Assembly: GCA_023261755.1 (NCBI GenBank)
Contig: JAGDXS010000023.1
Location: forward strand, 1 to 32,191
Length of the DNA stretch: 32,191 bases
From: Thermoplasmata archaeon
GTDB taxonomy: Archaea; Thermoplasmatota; Thermoplasmata; Thermoplasmatales; ARK-15
Direction: 5' to 3'
Shown here: positions 6,724-15,370 of the stretch, piece by piece
Layout: every line of letters begins with the position of its first letter
Numbering within the stretch: the first letter of the stretch is position 1
Program-made: the position numbers and the translations under genes
The notes under the pieces: generated by a model
What the model was told of the DNA's origin: nothing
Database searches by the model: none
The model's input: the letters and a program-made list of their open reading frames with translations, nothing else

Positions 6724-8259
6724 ATGAAATTCAGAATTCAAAAATCGGATTATATAATTGGAAGAAGGACAGCATTCTTGAATATTTATGACGCAGAGGC
6801 GTTAGGTGTCAAGGAAAATTCAAGAATAATTGTTGATTTCGGTAATTATAACAGCATATTTTTTGTTTCATTATCAAAAAATCAGGTGAACAGGAGCGAA
6901 GTAATAATAACTGCAGATTTTTCAAATGAAATTAATGATGAATTCGTAAATATCATGCCAGCTCCCCCATTGAAGTCCGTAGATTCCATAAAGAGAAAAA
7001 TTTATGGTAAAAAATTATTGCAGGATGATTTTGAATCAATAATTAAGGATATTAATGATGAAAATCTTTCACAAATTGAATTATCAAGCTATGTTACATC
7101 GCTTCAAACTGTTGGTTTAGATGATGATGAGATTATTTATCTAATAAATTCAATGGTTTCACATGGGGAAAAGATAAATTTTGAATATGAAGTATACGAT
7201 GTACATAGTATTGGAGGAGTTCCTGGAAATAAATATGCATTAATAACTGTGCCAATACTTGCATCATTAGGTTTAAAAGTCCCGAAAACATCTTCAAAGG
7301 CTATAACAAGTGCAGCTGGTACTGCGGATGTGATGGAAGTACTTGCAAATGTGAACCTGAAGGCAGAGGAAATTAAAAAAATTGTAGATAATGTAGGAGC
7401 TACACTAACCTGGGGTGGATCTATTAATATAGCTCCAGCAGATGATAAAATAATCAAGGTGGAACAGCCTCTAGGAATTGACCCTATCCCCCAGTTAATT
7501 TCATCCGTATTATCAAAAAAAGTGGCTACTAGCATAAGATATCTTCTTATAGACATTCCAATGGGTAATGAAACGAAAGTCCAAGATGAACAATCTGCAA
7601 GATCACTTGCTGAAAAATTTATAAGGATAGGAAATAGAATTGGTCTCAAGATTGAATGCGCAATAACTTATGGAGGTCAGCCCTTGGGAAGAGCTATAGG
7701 TCCAGCAATTGAGGCGCAAGAGGCACTTAGGGCATTGGAGGGTAAGCAAACATCCAACAGTTTTATTGTAAAATCATTGGAAATTGCAGCATTGATGCTT
7801 GAGATATCAGGGATATCTGAAAGAGGTGAAGGCATAGAAATAGCTAGGGATACCCTCAGAAATGGCAAAGCTAGAGAAAAGTTCTTTGAAATAGTTAACG
7901 CTCAGGGAAGCAAGGGGATAGAAAAAAGTGAAGATATACAACTTGGGGAATTTACATATGATATTTTATCAGGATTTGATGGATATATTTCCTATTTGTC
8001 AAATAGATCTTTAGTTGAAATTGCTAGAATTTTAGGAGCACCGCATATAAAAGAAGCAGGATTATGGGTTTATAAGAAAATAGGTGATAAAGTAGAAAAA
8101 AATGAACCAGTCCTTCGCCTTTATTCAAAGAATAAGGAGAAATTGGAACAGGCAGTTAGGTTGTCAAGGAAAATAAAATTGTACAGCATAGAGGGCATGG
8201 TAATAGAAAATATACCAGATATAAAAAGGAGTAAAAGGATCTGGGAGGTAAAAGAATGA
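6724..8259 (+). CDS. AMP phosphorylase
   Basis: A 511-residue member of the archaeal thymidine-phosphorylase-like family, of the length of characterised archaeal AMP phosphorylase (about 500). It releases adenine from AMP using phosphate and gives ribose 1,5-bisphosphate. An N-terminal domain of about 85 residues precedes the phosphorylase core, as in the archaeal family. The signature stretch KAITSAAGTADVMEVLANVN lies near residues 196-215, GGVPGNK near residue 163 binds phosphate, and the C-terminal hammerhead domain follows residue 400. In other archaea the product goes to ribose-1,5-bisphosphate isomerase and type III RuBisCO, neither of which is in this window. The next gene starts inside its stop (ATGA), so a MoaD/SAMP-like protein is co-translated. 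Confidence 0.92.
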   Translation: MKFRIQKSDYIIGRRTAFLNIYDAEALGVKENSRIIVDFGNYNSIFFVSLSKNQVNRSEVIITADFSNEINDEFVNIMPAPPLKSVDSIKRKIYGKKLLQDDFESIIKDINDENLSQIELSSYVTSLQTVGLDDDEIIYLINSMVSHGEKINFEYEVYDVHSIGGVPGNKYALITVPILASLGLKVPKTSSKAITSAAGTADVMEVLANVNLKAEEIKKIVDNVGATLTWGGSINIAPADDKIIKVEQPLGIDPIPQLISSVLSKKVATSIRYLLIDIPMGNETKVQDEQSARSLAEKFIRIGNRIGLKIECAITYGGQPLGRAIGPAIEAQEALRALEGKQTSNSFIVKSLEIAALMLEISGISERGEGIEIARDTLRNGKAREKFFEIVNAQGSKGIEKSEDIQLGEFTYDILSGFDGYISYLSNRSLVEIARILGAPHIKEAGLWVYKKIGDKVEKNEPVLRLYSKNKEKLEQAVRLSRKIKLYSIEGMVIENIPDIKRSKRIWEVKE

Positions 8260-8492
8260 AACTGAAGATTCTATATTTTGGAATATTCAGGGACATTACT
8301 GGAAAAATAAACGAGACCATAGATTTCACTGGAAAAGATCTTGAAGATTTAAAAAAATATCTAAATGAAAAATATCCAAATATTGTAAATGAAAATTTTA
8401 TCGTTTCTATAAATTATAAATATGTCGATGGGAATGAAAAATTAAAAGAAAATGATGAAATAGCAATAATGTCCCCTGTAAGTGGAGGTTAA
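8256..8492 (+). CDS. MoaD/ThiS-like ubiquitin-fold protein (possible SAMP)
   Basis: A 78-residue beta-grasp protein ending in SPVSGG. The C-terminal GlyGly is adenylated by an E1-like enzyme and then thiocarboxylated for molybdopterin or thiolation chemistry, or conjugated to lysines as a small archaeal modifier (SAMP). VNIV-type strands, DLKKYLNEKYP helix and the NDEIAIMSPVSGG end match MoaD. It overlaps AMP phosphorylase by 4 bases (ATGA) and its stop overlaps the stop of the convergent OsmC gene. Neither MoaE nor an E1 enzyme lies nearby, so molybdopterin, tRNA thiolation and protein conjugation cannot be told apart from the sequence. Confidence 0.85.
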   Translation: MKLKILYFGIFRDITGKINETIDFTGKDLEDLKKYLNEKYPNIVNENFIVSINYKYVDGNEKLKENDEIAIMSPVSGG

Positions 8493-8890
8493 TCTTCAAC
8501 GATTTCGTATTCATATGTTACCTTTGCACCAGATCTCTTGAACATAATGCTTGCTGAACAATATTTTTCCTGTGAAAGCTCTATGGCTTTAATGAGTTTC
8601 TCATTTTTTATTTTTCCCTTGGCTATATATTTAATTTTAACTTCAGTATAAACTCTGGGAGGCTCATCAGCTCTTGTGCCTTCCACTTCAACTTTTAATG
8701 CTGTAAGCGGTTCTTTCATTTTTCTTAATATATCAACCACATCAATTGCAGTACAACTACCCAAACCTACCAAAAGAAAATCCATAGCCGAAGGTGCTAT
8801 TATCCTTCCACCATCTATTGTTAAAGAATGTTTTCCATCAACTGTAGATATGAATTTATCCTCTTTTATCCAATCAATTTCTATTTTCAT
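8489..8890 (-). CDS. OsmC-family protein
   Basis: A 133-residue OsmC/Ohr-superfamily protein of the YhfA-like branch. The two cysteines of the family's peroxide-reducing site are present, in GLGSCTAIDVVDIL and EKYCSASIMFKR, about 60 residues apart. Likely a thiol-dependent reductase of organic hydroperoxides or a sulfane-sulfur binding protein; the electron donor is unknown. The frame continues upstream to a TTG at 8917, but the ATG at 8890 gives the usual start MKIEIDW. Its stop shares bases with the stop of the convergent MoaD-like gene. Confidence 0.9.
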   Translation of the reverse strand: MKIEIDWIKEDKFISTVDGKHSLTIDGGRIIAPSAMDFLLVGLGSCTAIDVVDILRKMKEPLTALKVEVEGTRADEPPRVYTEVKIKYIAKGKIKNEKLIKAIELSQEKYCSASIMFKRSGAKVTYEYEIVED

Positions 8891-8965
8891 TAAAACTTTC
8901 AAAAATCTGGGGTACAAAAATTTTCTGTTAATAAAATTGACAATTGTTCAATAGATAAAATTAAT

Positions 8966-8977
8966 AACTTTAAATGG
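8966..8977 (+). promoter_or_regulatory. TATA-like box and SD of the GltD-like gene
   Basis: AACTTTAAATGG lies about 30-38 bases before the ATG at 9005, with a GGAGATG ribosome binding site at 8991-8997 in between. The layout implies a short 5' leader rather than a leaderless message. Confidence 0.4.
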
Positions 8978-9004
8978 ATTTACCATAAAAGGAGATGTGT
9001 TGTT

Positions 9005-10480
9005 ATGCCTGAGACCCTTATTTATAGATTAAATTTCAAAAGGGTACCAATAAAAAGAACCAAACCTGAAGAAAGGATTAAGGATTTTAAATCTCCCGTT
9101 ATACTTGGATACACAAAAGCAGAAGCTATGAGAGAAGCATCCAGATGCATGGGATGCGGTCTTTGTATACAGGGCTGTCCTGCAAGGCTTGATATACCAG
9201 GATATGTCCAAGCAATTGCTAGAGGAGAGTTTGAAAACAGTCTCAGGATCATTTTAAGGGATCTGCCATTCCCTGAAATTTGTGGTAATATTTGTACACA
9301 TAGGTGTGAAGATAATTGTGTTTATTCTGAACCTGTTGCAATAAGGCATCTAAAAAGATTTGTTGCTGAACAGTTCAAGGATTATGCCCCTGTAATTAAT
9401 CATAATAAAAAAGAAAGCACTGGAAAAAAAGTAGCAATTATAGGTTCAGGACCAGCAGGTCTCACAGTTGCTTACTATCTCTCTTTATATGGTGTTGATT
9501 GCACAGTTTATGAAGCATTACCAGTTCCGCTTGGAATGCTCAATGTTGGAATCCCTAAATATAGATTGGCGGCATCAGTTATTGAGAAAGAATACAACTT
9601 TGTAAAAAATGCTGGTGTCAAATTTTTATTTAATACTAAGGTTGGTGTAGATATACCTTTCAAAAAAATTTATGATGAATTTGATGCAGTATTTCTTGGC
9701 ATAGGCACCATGATGGGCAATATGACAGGAACTCCAGGCAGTGATGGTAAATACGTATACCATGCCCTTGATTTCTTAAGGATGGCAAATTTAGGAGAAA
9801 CAATTCCAATGGGGAAGAAAGTGGCAATAATTGGTGGTGGATTTACAGCAATGGATTCAGCTAGAACAGCTCTAAGGTTAGGTGCAGAAAAAGTTTATGT
9901 ATTGTACAGGAGAAGGGCAGAGGATAGGCCAAGCTATCCTAGTACAAATGCTGAAGAAGAGATGGAAGAAACAGTTGAAGAAGGTGTAGAATTCTGGTGG
10001 AAGATTACACCTATTGAATATGTTAAAGACAGCAATGGATTCATCAAAGGAATTAGATACTGGAAGAATGATATGGTACCAGATCCAAGGGGAGGTAGAT
10101 TAAAACCTGTACCAATAAAGGATGTTGAATTTTTTGTTGAAGTTGATACAATCATAGAAGCTACTGGACAGGTACCTAATCTTTCATTTATACCAAGTGA
10201 TATACTTCAAAATTTAAAAATGAAAGGTAATGAAATAATCGTTGATGAAAAGGGAAGGACTTCTATACCAAAAATATTTGCTGGTGGAGATGCTACAAAT
10301 GAAACTAAGGATTTCATTTCAGCTGTTGCAGACGGGAACAAAGCAGTAAAAGGCATTTTAGAATTTCTTAGAATAGATTTCTCAACAATGAGGAAGGTGG
10401 AATGTCTAAAGGTTTCGGAAGAAATGAAAGAAACTTTTGGTAAAGATGTAGTATGCGATGAATTCCTGAATGTCCAGTAA
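9005..10480 (+). CDS. NADPH-dependent glutamate synthase beta chain-like oxidoreductase
   Basis: A 491-residue flavoprotein that passes electrons from NAD(P)H through FAD to iron-sulfur clusters. The N-terminal helical domain has two Cys sets: C48, C51, C54, C58 (CMGCGLCIQGCP) and C93, C97, C101, C105, which bind [4Fe-4S] clusters. FAD-binding GSGPAG lies near residue 147 and NADPH-binding IIGGGFTAMDSA near residue 275. Stand-alone archaeal members are annotated as GltA (homotetrameric glutamate synthase) or as sulfide dehydrogenase/NfnB-like subunits. No large glutamate synthase subunit is adjacent, so the true electron acceptor cannot be fixed. It has its own promoter; a 39-base gap separates it from mptD. 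Confidence 0.88.
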   Translation: MPETLIYRLNFKRVPIKRTKPEERIKDFKSPVILGYTKAEAMREASRCMGCGLCIQGCPARLDIPGYVQAIARGEFENSLRIILRDLPFPEICGNICTHRCEDNCVYSEPVAIRHLKRFVAEQFKDYAPVINHNKKESTGKKVAIIGSGPAGLTVAYYLSLYGVDCTVYEALPVPLGMLNVGIPKYRLAASVIEKEYNFVKNAGVKFLFNTKVGVDIPFKKIYDEFDAVFLGIGTMMGNMTGTPGSDGKYVYHALDFLRMANLGETIPMGKKVAIIGGGFTAMDSARTALRLGAEKVYVLYRRRAEDRPSYPSTNAEEEMEETVEEGVEFWWKITPIEYVKDSNGFIKGIRYWKNDMVPDPRGGRLKPVPIKDVEFFVEVDTIIEATGQVPNLSFIPSDILQNLKMKGNEIIVDEKGRTSIPKIFAGGDATNETKDFISAVADGNKAVKGILEFLRIDFSTMRKVECLKVSEEMKETFGKDVVCDEFLNVQ

Positions 10481-10519
10481 AAAGAAAAAATAATATGTTT
10501 GTTTACGATATCTAGTTTA

Positions 10520-10894
10520 ATGGATGATCCAGCAAAAAAATACTTTAATTGTAACGATAAGGAGAGGGCTGTATTCGAGGCTGGCATTAAATTAGGTACT
10601 ATATATCATCAATTTGTAGGTACCCCATTCAATTCATCCAACATTACTGTTCTGGAAAAAGCAATAGAGGAGAGTGTAAAGGTTCAGCCATTCGTAAAAG
10701 GAATAAAGGTTAGAATAAATGCAGAAAGGATAAAAAAGGGTAAGGGATTATATAAATATCTTACACTTACCGGTGACATGCTCGATGTAGATCTTGTAAT
10801 AGAATATAACAATATAGAAGCATATTGTTCAATGAAATATATTGAAGAAATGAATTATCCTCTTATGTTTATAAGGGAAATAAGAGTGAAATAG
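10520..10894 (+). CDS. mptD: Archaeal dihydroneopterin aldolase (MptD/DUF372)
   Basis: A 124-residue protein of the archaea-specific family that splits dihydroneopterin to 6-hydroxymethyl-dihydropterin and glycolaldehyde, in making tetrahydromethanopterin-like or folate-like pterins. Recognised by the DKERAVFEAGIKLGTIYHQ block followed by FVGTPF, which matches my memory of the COG2098 family. The ATG at 10520 is preferred over an upstream TTG at 10499, since the core begins about 15 residues later. It stops 2 bases before the THEP1 ATG, indicating an operon. Confidence 0.82.
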   Translation: MDDPAKKYFNCNDKERAVFEAGIKLGTIYHQFVGTPFNSSNITVLEKAIEESVKVQPFVKGIKVRINAERIKKGKGLYKYLTLTGDMLDVDLVIEYNNIEAYCSMKYIEEMNYPLMFIREIRVK

Positions 10895-10896
10895 TT

Positions 10897-11430
10897 ATGT
10901 ATGTTAAAATAGGTATAAGCGGATTACCGGGTGTTGGAAAAACAACAACCCTGTTAAAAACAATAGAACTATTAGAAAAAGAATTTACAGTGGGAGGAAT
11001 AATTACTGAGGAGGTTTTGGATGGCAAGGATAGAATAGGTTTTACCATTATGGATTGGGCAACAAAGGAAAAAGCAATGTTTGCATCCAAAAATTTTCAA
11101 TCTAGATACAGGGTAGGTAAATATGGCATAGATACAAAAATCCTGGATGATTTAGGTGTACGTGCACTTGAGTCAGCCAAGGAAAAAGACATAATTATAA
11201 TTGATGAAATAGGAAAAATGGAATTAGAATCTAAAAAATTGAGCGAAAAAATAAAGGAAATACTTGACATGGAAAAAAATATTATTATGACATTGAATAA
11301 GAAATCAAGAAATCCAATACTTCAAGATATAAGAAGAATGGATGATGTGAGAATTTTAGAGGTGACGCCAATAAATAGAAATATTCTTCCATTCAAAATT
11401 TTGAGCATTATAAAAGGTGAACAGATCTGA
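10897..11430 (+). CDS. THEP1-family nucleoside-triphosphatase
   Basis: A 177-residue P-loop enzyme of the THEP1 family (COG1618), which hydrolyses various NTPs and may phosphorylate nucleosides. Walker A GLPGVGKTTTL is at residues 9-19 and Walker B DIIIIDEIGKMEL at about residues 96-108; the DEIGKME form is characteristic. NTPase cofactor role in the cell is unknown. It starts 2 bases after the mptD stop and its end runs up to or overlaps trm1, so the three genes form one operon. Confidence 0.92.
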   Translation: MYVKIGISGLPGVGKTTTLLKTIELLEKEFTVGGIITEEVLDGKDRIGFTIMDWATKEKAMFASKNFQSRYRVGKYGIDTKILDDLGVRALESAKEKDIIIIDEIGKMELESKKLSEKIKEILDMEKNIIMTLNKKSRNPILQDIRRMDDVRILEVTPINRNILPFKILSIIKGEQI

Positions 11431-11437
11431 ATTTAAA

Positions 11438-12478
11438 ATGATTATCAGGGAAGGTTTAATAGAATTAGAATTAAATTCAATAGCGAAGGGGAATGGGCCT
11501 GGAAGAAAGGCGCCTGGATATTATTCCCAAGCTATGGTAATATCACGTGATCTAACAATATCTGTTCTTAAAAACTATTTTTATGGAAGTTTTAAGGCTC
11601 TTGATATGCTTGGTGGCTCTGGTATACGTGGTTTAAGAATTGAAAAGGAATGCAAAGCAGAAGTAACAATAAATGATAACAACCCTAAGGCATTGGAAAT
11701 TATAAAAAGGAATAGGGAATTAAATTTTTCTAAGGCTAGGATAACATCATTAGATGCTTCAAGATGCATAGAAAATTTCTATGATTATATAGATATAGAT
11801 CCATACGGGTCGCCAGTACCATTTTTAGACCCAGCATTGAAATCAATAAAAAAGTATGGTCTAATTGGAGTTACGGCAACTGATCTCCCCAATCTAACTG
11901 GCACGAATTTTAAGAAAGGTATAGAACTTTATCATTCAAAGATAATTAGAAATTATTACAGTCATGAATCGGGTTTAAGAGCTCTGATTTCATTCATAAT
12001 AAAAAGGTCAGCTGAATACGAATTGGCTCTAAGACCAATACTATCATTCTATGGCGGATATTATTACAGAATATTTTTTAAGGTAGAAAAAGGATCTAAA
12101 AAATTGGAAAAAAATTTAGATTATATTCAATCACTTAATTATCTATCAAGAAATAAAGAACTTGGTCCTATATGGATAGGCAATATCCATGATACAAATT
12201 TCATTAAGAACTTGATAATAGAAGATTATATGCAGAATTCAGAAAAAATTAAAAAATATAAAGAAATATTTTTAAATGAAAATATTTTATTTTTCTATTC
12301 TCTTGAAGAATTATCAAAGAAATTTAAGAGAAACATACCTAAAATTGATGAATTTATTAGTTATTTAAAGGATTTGGGTTATAGTGCATCTAGAACACAA
12401 TTTTCAAATATAGGTATTAAAACAAATGCATCTTTCGTTACATTAAGAAAAATTTTTAATGAAAGATTTATAAAGTAA
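11438..12478 (+). CDS. trm1: tRNA (guanine-26-N2)-dimethyltransferase Trm1
   Basis: An S-adenosylmethionine-dependent enzyme making m2,2G at position 26 of many tRNAs. N-terminal region: a Tyr-rich GYYSQAMVISRDL segment, as in Trm1 where a 'NPRMALNRD' element sits. The SAM-binding motif is LDMLGGSGIRGLR, and DIDPYGSPVPFLDPAL contains the catalytic DPYG. About 346 residues, normal for archaea. The start is uncertain: GTG 11417 lies inside THEP1, ATG 11438 lies 8 bases after its stop. I chose the ATG as it is the only in-frame ATG near the core's start. Confidence 0.92.
   Translation: MIIREGLIELELNSIAKGNGPGRKAPGYYSQAMVISRDLTISVLKNYFYGSFKALDMLGGSGIRGLRIEKECKAEVTINDNNPKALEIIKRNRELNFSKARITSLDASRCIENFYDYIDIDPYGSPVPFLDPALKSIKKYGLIGVTATDLPNLTGTNFKKGIELYHSKIIRNYYSHESGLRALISFIIKRSAEYELALRPILSFYGGYYYRIFFKVEKGSKKLEKNLDYIQSLNYLSRNKELGPIWIGNIHDTNFIKNLIIEDYMQNSEKIKKYKEIFLNENILFFYSLEELSKKFKRNIPKIDEFISYLKDLGYSASRTQFSNIGIKTNASFVTLRKIFNERFIK
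12465..12475 (+). promoter_or_regulatory. TATA-like box of the exosome superoperon
   Basis: GATTTATAAAG overlaps the last codons of trm1, about 40 bases before the psmA ATG. With the usual 25-30 base spacing, transcription would start near 12496-12500. A GAGGTGA ribosome binding site at 12500-12506 would then be very close to the 5' end. Confidence 0.4.
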
Positions 12479-12512
12479 AAAATGTTTATGAATTGAAATG
12501 AGGTGAAAAATT

Positions 12513-13235
12513 ATGCAACCAGCACAAATGGCTTATGATCGTGCAATAACGGTTTTCTCGCCAGAGGGAAGGTTATATCAGGTTGAATATGCAAGAGAAG
12601 CTGTAAAAATGGGGTCAACCACAATAGGAATCAAATTTAAGGATGGTGTTGCTCTTATTATAGATAAAAAGGTAAGAAGCAGATTAATAGAACCTAAAAG
12701 TATTGAAAAAATATACATTATAGATGATCACATAGGTGCTGCATCATCAGGTTTAATGGCAGATGCAAGAATTCTTGTAGATTATGCAAGGGTGAGCGCA
12801 CAGGTTGAAAAAATAACATATGGAGAAAAGATAGGTGTAGAAGCACTTGTAAAGAAAATTAGCGATTATGTTCAGCAGTATACTCAATACGGTGGTGTAA
12901 GACCATTTGGTACGTCTCTTTTAATTGCAGGAATAGACGACACGGATGTTTATCTATTTGAAACTGAACCTAGCGGAGCGTTCACAGGTTATAAAGCATC
13001 ATGCATAGGCAGGGGAAGAGAATCAGTTATGAATCTTTTTGAAAAGGAATATCAGGAAGATATGGATCAAGACAGTGCCATATTGCTTGCTCTAAAAGGC
13101 CTTAAACAGGTATCTGAGGATCCCAATCAGCCTCTGGTAGTAGAAATAGGTTTGATTACAAAAGGTAAAAAGTTTGAAATAATGGCTCAGGAAGAAGTTG
13201 AAAAATATTTAAAAAGATTGAATGAAGCCAAGTGA
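12513..13235 (+). CDS. psmA: Proteasome alpha subunit
   Basis: A 240-residue ring subunit of the 20S proteasome. The archaeal/eukaryotic alpha N-terminus is intact: YDRAITVFSPEGRLYQVEYAREAVKMGSTTIGI forms the H0 helix and gate (start about residue 8). It lacks the catalytic N-terminal Thr as expected of alpha subunits. The start ATG has GGTGA 6 bases upstream. It is the first gene of the archaeal exosome superoperon and is followed 6 bases later by SBDS. The beta subunit is not in this window. Confidence 0.97.
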   Translation: MQPAQMAYDRAITVFSPEGRLYQVEYAREAVKMGSTTIGIKFKDGVALIIDKKVRSRLIEPKSIEKIYIIDDHIGAASSGLMADARILVDYARVSAQVEKITYGEKIGVEALVKKISDYVQQYTQYGGVRPFGTSLLIAGIDDTDVYLFETEPSGAFTGYKASCIGRGRESVMNLFEKEYQEDMDQDSAILLALKGLKQVSEDPNQPLVVEIGLITKGKKFEIMAQEEVEKYLKRLNEAK

Positions 13236-13241
13236 ATTAAT

Positions 13242-13940
13242 ATGGTAAGAGTGGAGGATGCAATTGTAGCGAGATATGAATCCAAGGGTCATAAACTAGA
13301 AATTCTAATAGATCCTAAAGTTATAGATCTAGTTAAGGAAGGAAAGGTAAATAACGTAGTTGATTACATGGTAATAGATCAAGTATTCAAGGATGCTAGG
13401 AAGGGAGACAAGGTAGGCGATGAGGTTCTAAAGGAAGTTTTTGGTACTACAGATATAAATGAAGTTGCAAAAACAATAATCTTAAAGGGACAGGTTCAAT
13501 TAACAACAGATCAAAGGAGAAAAATGTTAGAGGAGAAGAAAAAACAGATAGTTGCAGAAATAGCAAAGAATGCTATAAATCCTCAAACAAATGCACCACA
13601 TCCACCTCAAAGGATTGAAAAGGCCATAGAAGAAGCAAAGGTACACATAGATCCTATGAAAAGTGTTGAGGAACAGATACCCATTGTTCTTAAGGCAATA
13701 AAAGTGATACTTCCAATAAGAATAGAAAAGATAAAGGTTGAAATTAAAGTATCATCTGATGGATATGGTAAAATATATCAAGATATAGTGAAATCCGGTA
13801 CATTGCTCAAGGAACAATGGTTAAATGACGGATCTTGGGTAGCTACAGTTGAAATTCCTGCGGGAATACAAACTGAATTTTTTGATATGTTAAATAAAAA
13901 AACTCATGGCAATGTTGAAACCAAATTTGTTAAAGGGTGA
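13242..13940 (+). CDS. Ribosome maturation protein SBDS (Sdo1)
   Basis: A 232-residue three-domain protein. In eukaryotes it works with EFL1 to release eIF6 from new 60S subunits; archaeal homologues are presumed to assist 50S maturation. The N-terminal FYSH domain has [14 protein letters not shown] at residues 10-23, and [19 protein letters not shown] is the second marker block. Domains II/III extend from about residue 105. The stop shares its bases with an alternative GTG of rrp4. Placement directly between psmA and rrp4 is typical for archaea. Confidence 0.95.
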   Translation: MVRVEDAIVARYESKGHKLEILIDPKVIDLVKEGKVNNVVDYMVIDQVFKDARKGDKVGDEVLKEVFGTTDINEVAKTIILKGQVQLTTDQRRKMLEEKKKQIVAEIAKNAINPQTNAPHPPQRIEKAIEEAKVHIDPMKSVEEQIPIVLKAIKVILPIRIEKIKVEIKVSSDGYGKIYQDIVKSGTLLKEQWLNDGSWVATVEIPAGIQTEFFDMLNKKTHGNVETKFVKG

Positions 13941-13948
13941 AATTAAAG

Positions 13949-14620
13949 ATGGAGAAGATTAGAGAAATAGTTCTACCAGGTGAAGAAATTATATTGGGTG
14001 AAAATAAGCCAGGAAATGGTATTTTTATAGAAAATGGAAAGGCTTATGTGGAATATTTAGGAGTAAAATCTATTAAATCGGGTTATGTAAACATAATCCC
14101 CCTTTCAGGAAAATATCAACCTCAAAAGGGTGACAAGGTAATAGGAAAAGTTGTAGACATATTATCATCAAACTGGGTAGTTGATATAAATGCACCATAC
14201 CTTGCACCACTTCATGTGAATGATACACCATGGAAGGTTGATTTTGGTGACACAAGTAAATACCTTAACATTGGTGATACAATTTTGGCAAAGGTAATGA
14301 GCGTAAATGAGGTCAAACAGGTGTGGCTTACTCTTAAGGAACCAGGATTAAGAAAATTGCAGGGTGGCCACATAATAACTGTTTCACCGACAAAAGTACC
14401 AAGGATAATTGGTAAAGATGGATCCATGATAAAGATATTAAAGGATATGACAAATTCAAAAATTTATGTTGGTCAAAATGGTATAATTTGGGTAGAAGGC
14501 ACCACAGAATCTATACTTCAGGTTGTGGGTGCTATAAGATTAATTGAAAGGGAAGCACATATTATTGGTTTAACTGATAGGGTAAAGGAATATTTATCAA
14601 AACCTAAAAAGGGAGAATGA
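13949..14620 (+). CDS. rrp4: Exosome RNA-binding cap protein Rrp4
   Basis: The trimeric cap of the archaeal exosome, which feeds RNA to the Rrp41-Rrp42 ring. It has an N-terminal strand domain (IVLPGEEI), an S1 domain (about residues 55-130; GDKVIGKVVDILSSNWVVDINAPYLAPL) and a KH domain (IGKDGSMIKILKDMTNSKI, where GKDG is the GXXG loop). The GTG at 13937 would give 4 more residues, but the ATG at 13949 has GGGTGA 8 bases upstream, so I start there. About 223 residues, near the usual size. Next: rrp41, six bases away. Confidence 0.96.
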   Translation: MEKIREIVLPGEEIILGENKPGNGIFIENGKAYVEYLGVKSIKSGYVNIIPLSGKYQPQKGDKVIGKVVDILSSNWVVDINAPYLAPLHVNDTPWKVDFGDTSKYLNIGDTILAKVMSVNEVKQVWLTLKEPGLRKLQGGHIITVSPTKVPRIIGKDGSMIKILKDMTNSKIYVGQNGIIWVEGTTESILQVVGAIRLIEREAHIIGLTDRVKEYLSKPKKGE

Positions 14621-14626
14621 TGAATC

Positions 14627-15370
14627 ATGAGTGGAATGAAAACTGATTTAAAATTAATTGATGAAAATGGAAAAAGAATTGATGGAAGAGGGTTTGATGA
14701 GCTCAGACCAATTAAGATTGAAGCTGGCGTTTTGGAAAGGGCTGATGGATCGGCATATATAGAATGGGGCGGCAACAAAATAATAGCTGCTGTATATGGG
14801 CCAAGAGAGGTGTATCCTAAGCATATGCAGGATCCAAGTAAGGCTGTTCTTAGGGCCAGATACAACATGGCCGCATTTTCAGTGGATGAAAGAAAAAAAC
14901 CTGGTCCTGATAGAAGGTCAATTGAGCTTTCAATGGTAATATCAAATGCATTAAGTTCAGTGGTATTTTTGGAACAATTTCCTAGAACAGCCATTGATGT
15001 ATTTATAGAGGTACTTCAAGCCGATGCTGGTACGAGAATAGCAGGACTTACAGCTGCATCTGTAGCTCTTGCAGATGCTGGCATACCAATGAAAGACCTA
15101 ATAGTAGGATGTGCAGCTGGAAAGGTAGAAAATACAATAGTATTGGATCTTAACAAAGAAGAAGACAATTTTGGACAGGCGGATTTACCAGTTGCAATAA
15201 TACCAAGAACTAAGGACGTAGTTCTTTTTCAGATGGATGGGGATATGACTCAGGAAGAGATTGATAAGGCTATGGACATGGCCATAAATGCAGCAATGAA
15301 AATTTATGATTTACAAAAGGATGCTTTAAAAAGAAAATATTTCAGCATAGTACAGGAGGATGAACAATAA
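14627..15370 (+). CDS. rrp41: Exosome RNase PH-fold subunit Rrp41 (catalytic)
   Basis: The catalytic RNase PH-like subunit of the exosome ring, which degrades RNA 3' to 5' with phosphate and can also add tails. Motifs: [16 protein letters not shown], the [25 protein letters not shown] block with phosphate/RNA-binding Arg residues, [14 protein letters not shown] and the active-site ADLPVA region (Asp). 247 residues, normal size. Its stop overlaps the rrp42 start by one base (TAATG). Confidence 0.97.
   Translation: MSGMKTDLKLIDENGKRIDGRGFDELRPIKIEAGVLERADGSAYIEWGGNKIIAAVYGPREVYPKHMQDPSKAVLRARYNMAAFSVDERKKPGPDRRSIELSMVISNALSSVVFLEQFPRTAIDVFIEVLQADAGTRIAGLTAASVALADAGIPMKDLIVGCAAGKVENTIVLDLNKEEDNFGQADLPVAIIPRTKDVVLFQMDGDMTQEEIDKAMDMAINAAMKIYDLQKDALKRKYFSIVQEDEQ

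Noticed and set aside
7137-7649. A 170-codon minus-strand frame
   Set aside because: It is antisense to AMP phosphorylase, whose family motifs run through this region. Similar long antisense frames at 5349-5720, 10207-10587, 14518-14994 and 19033-19404 are also shadows.
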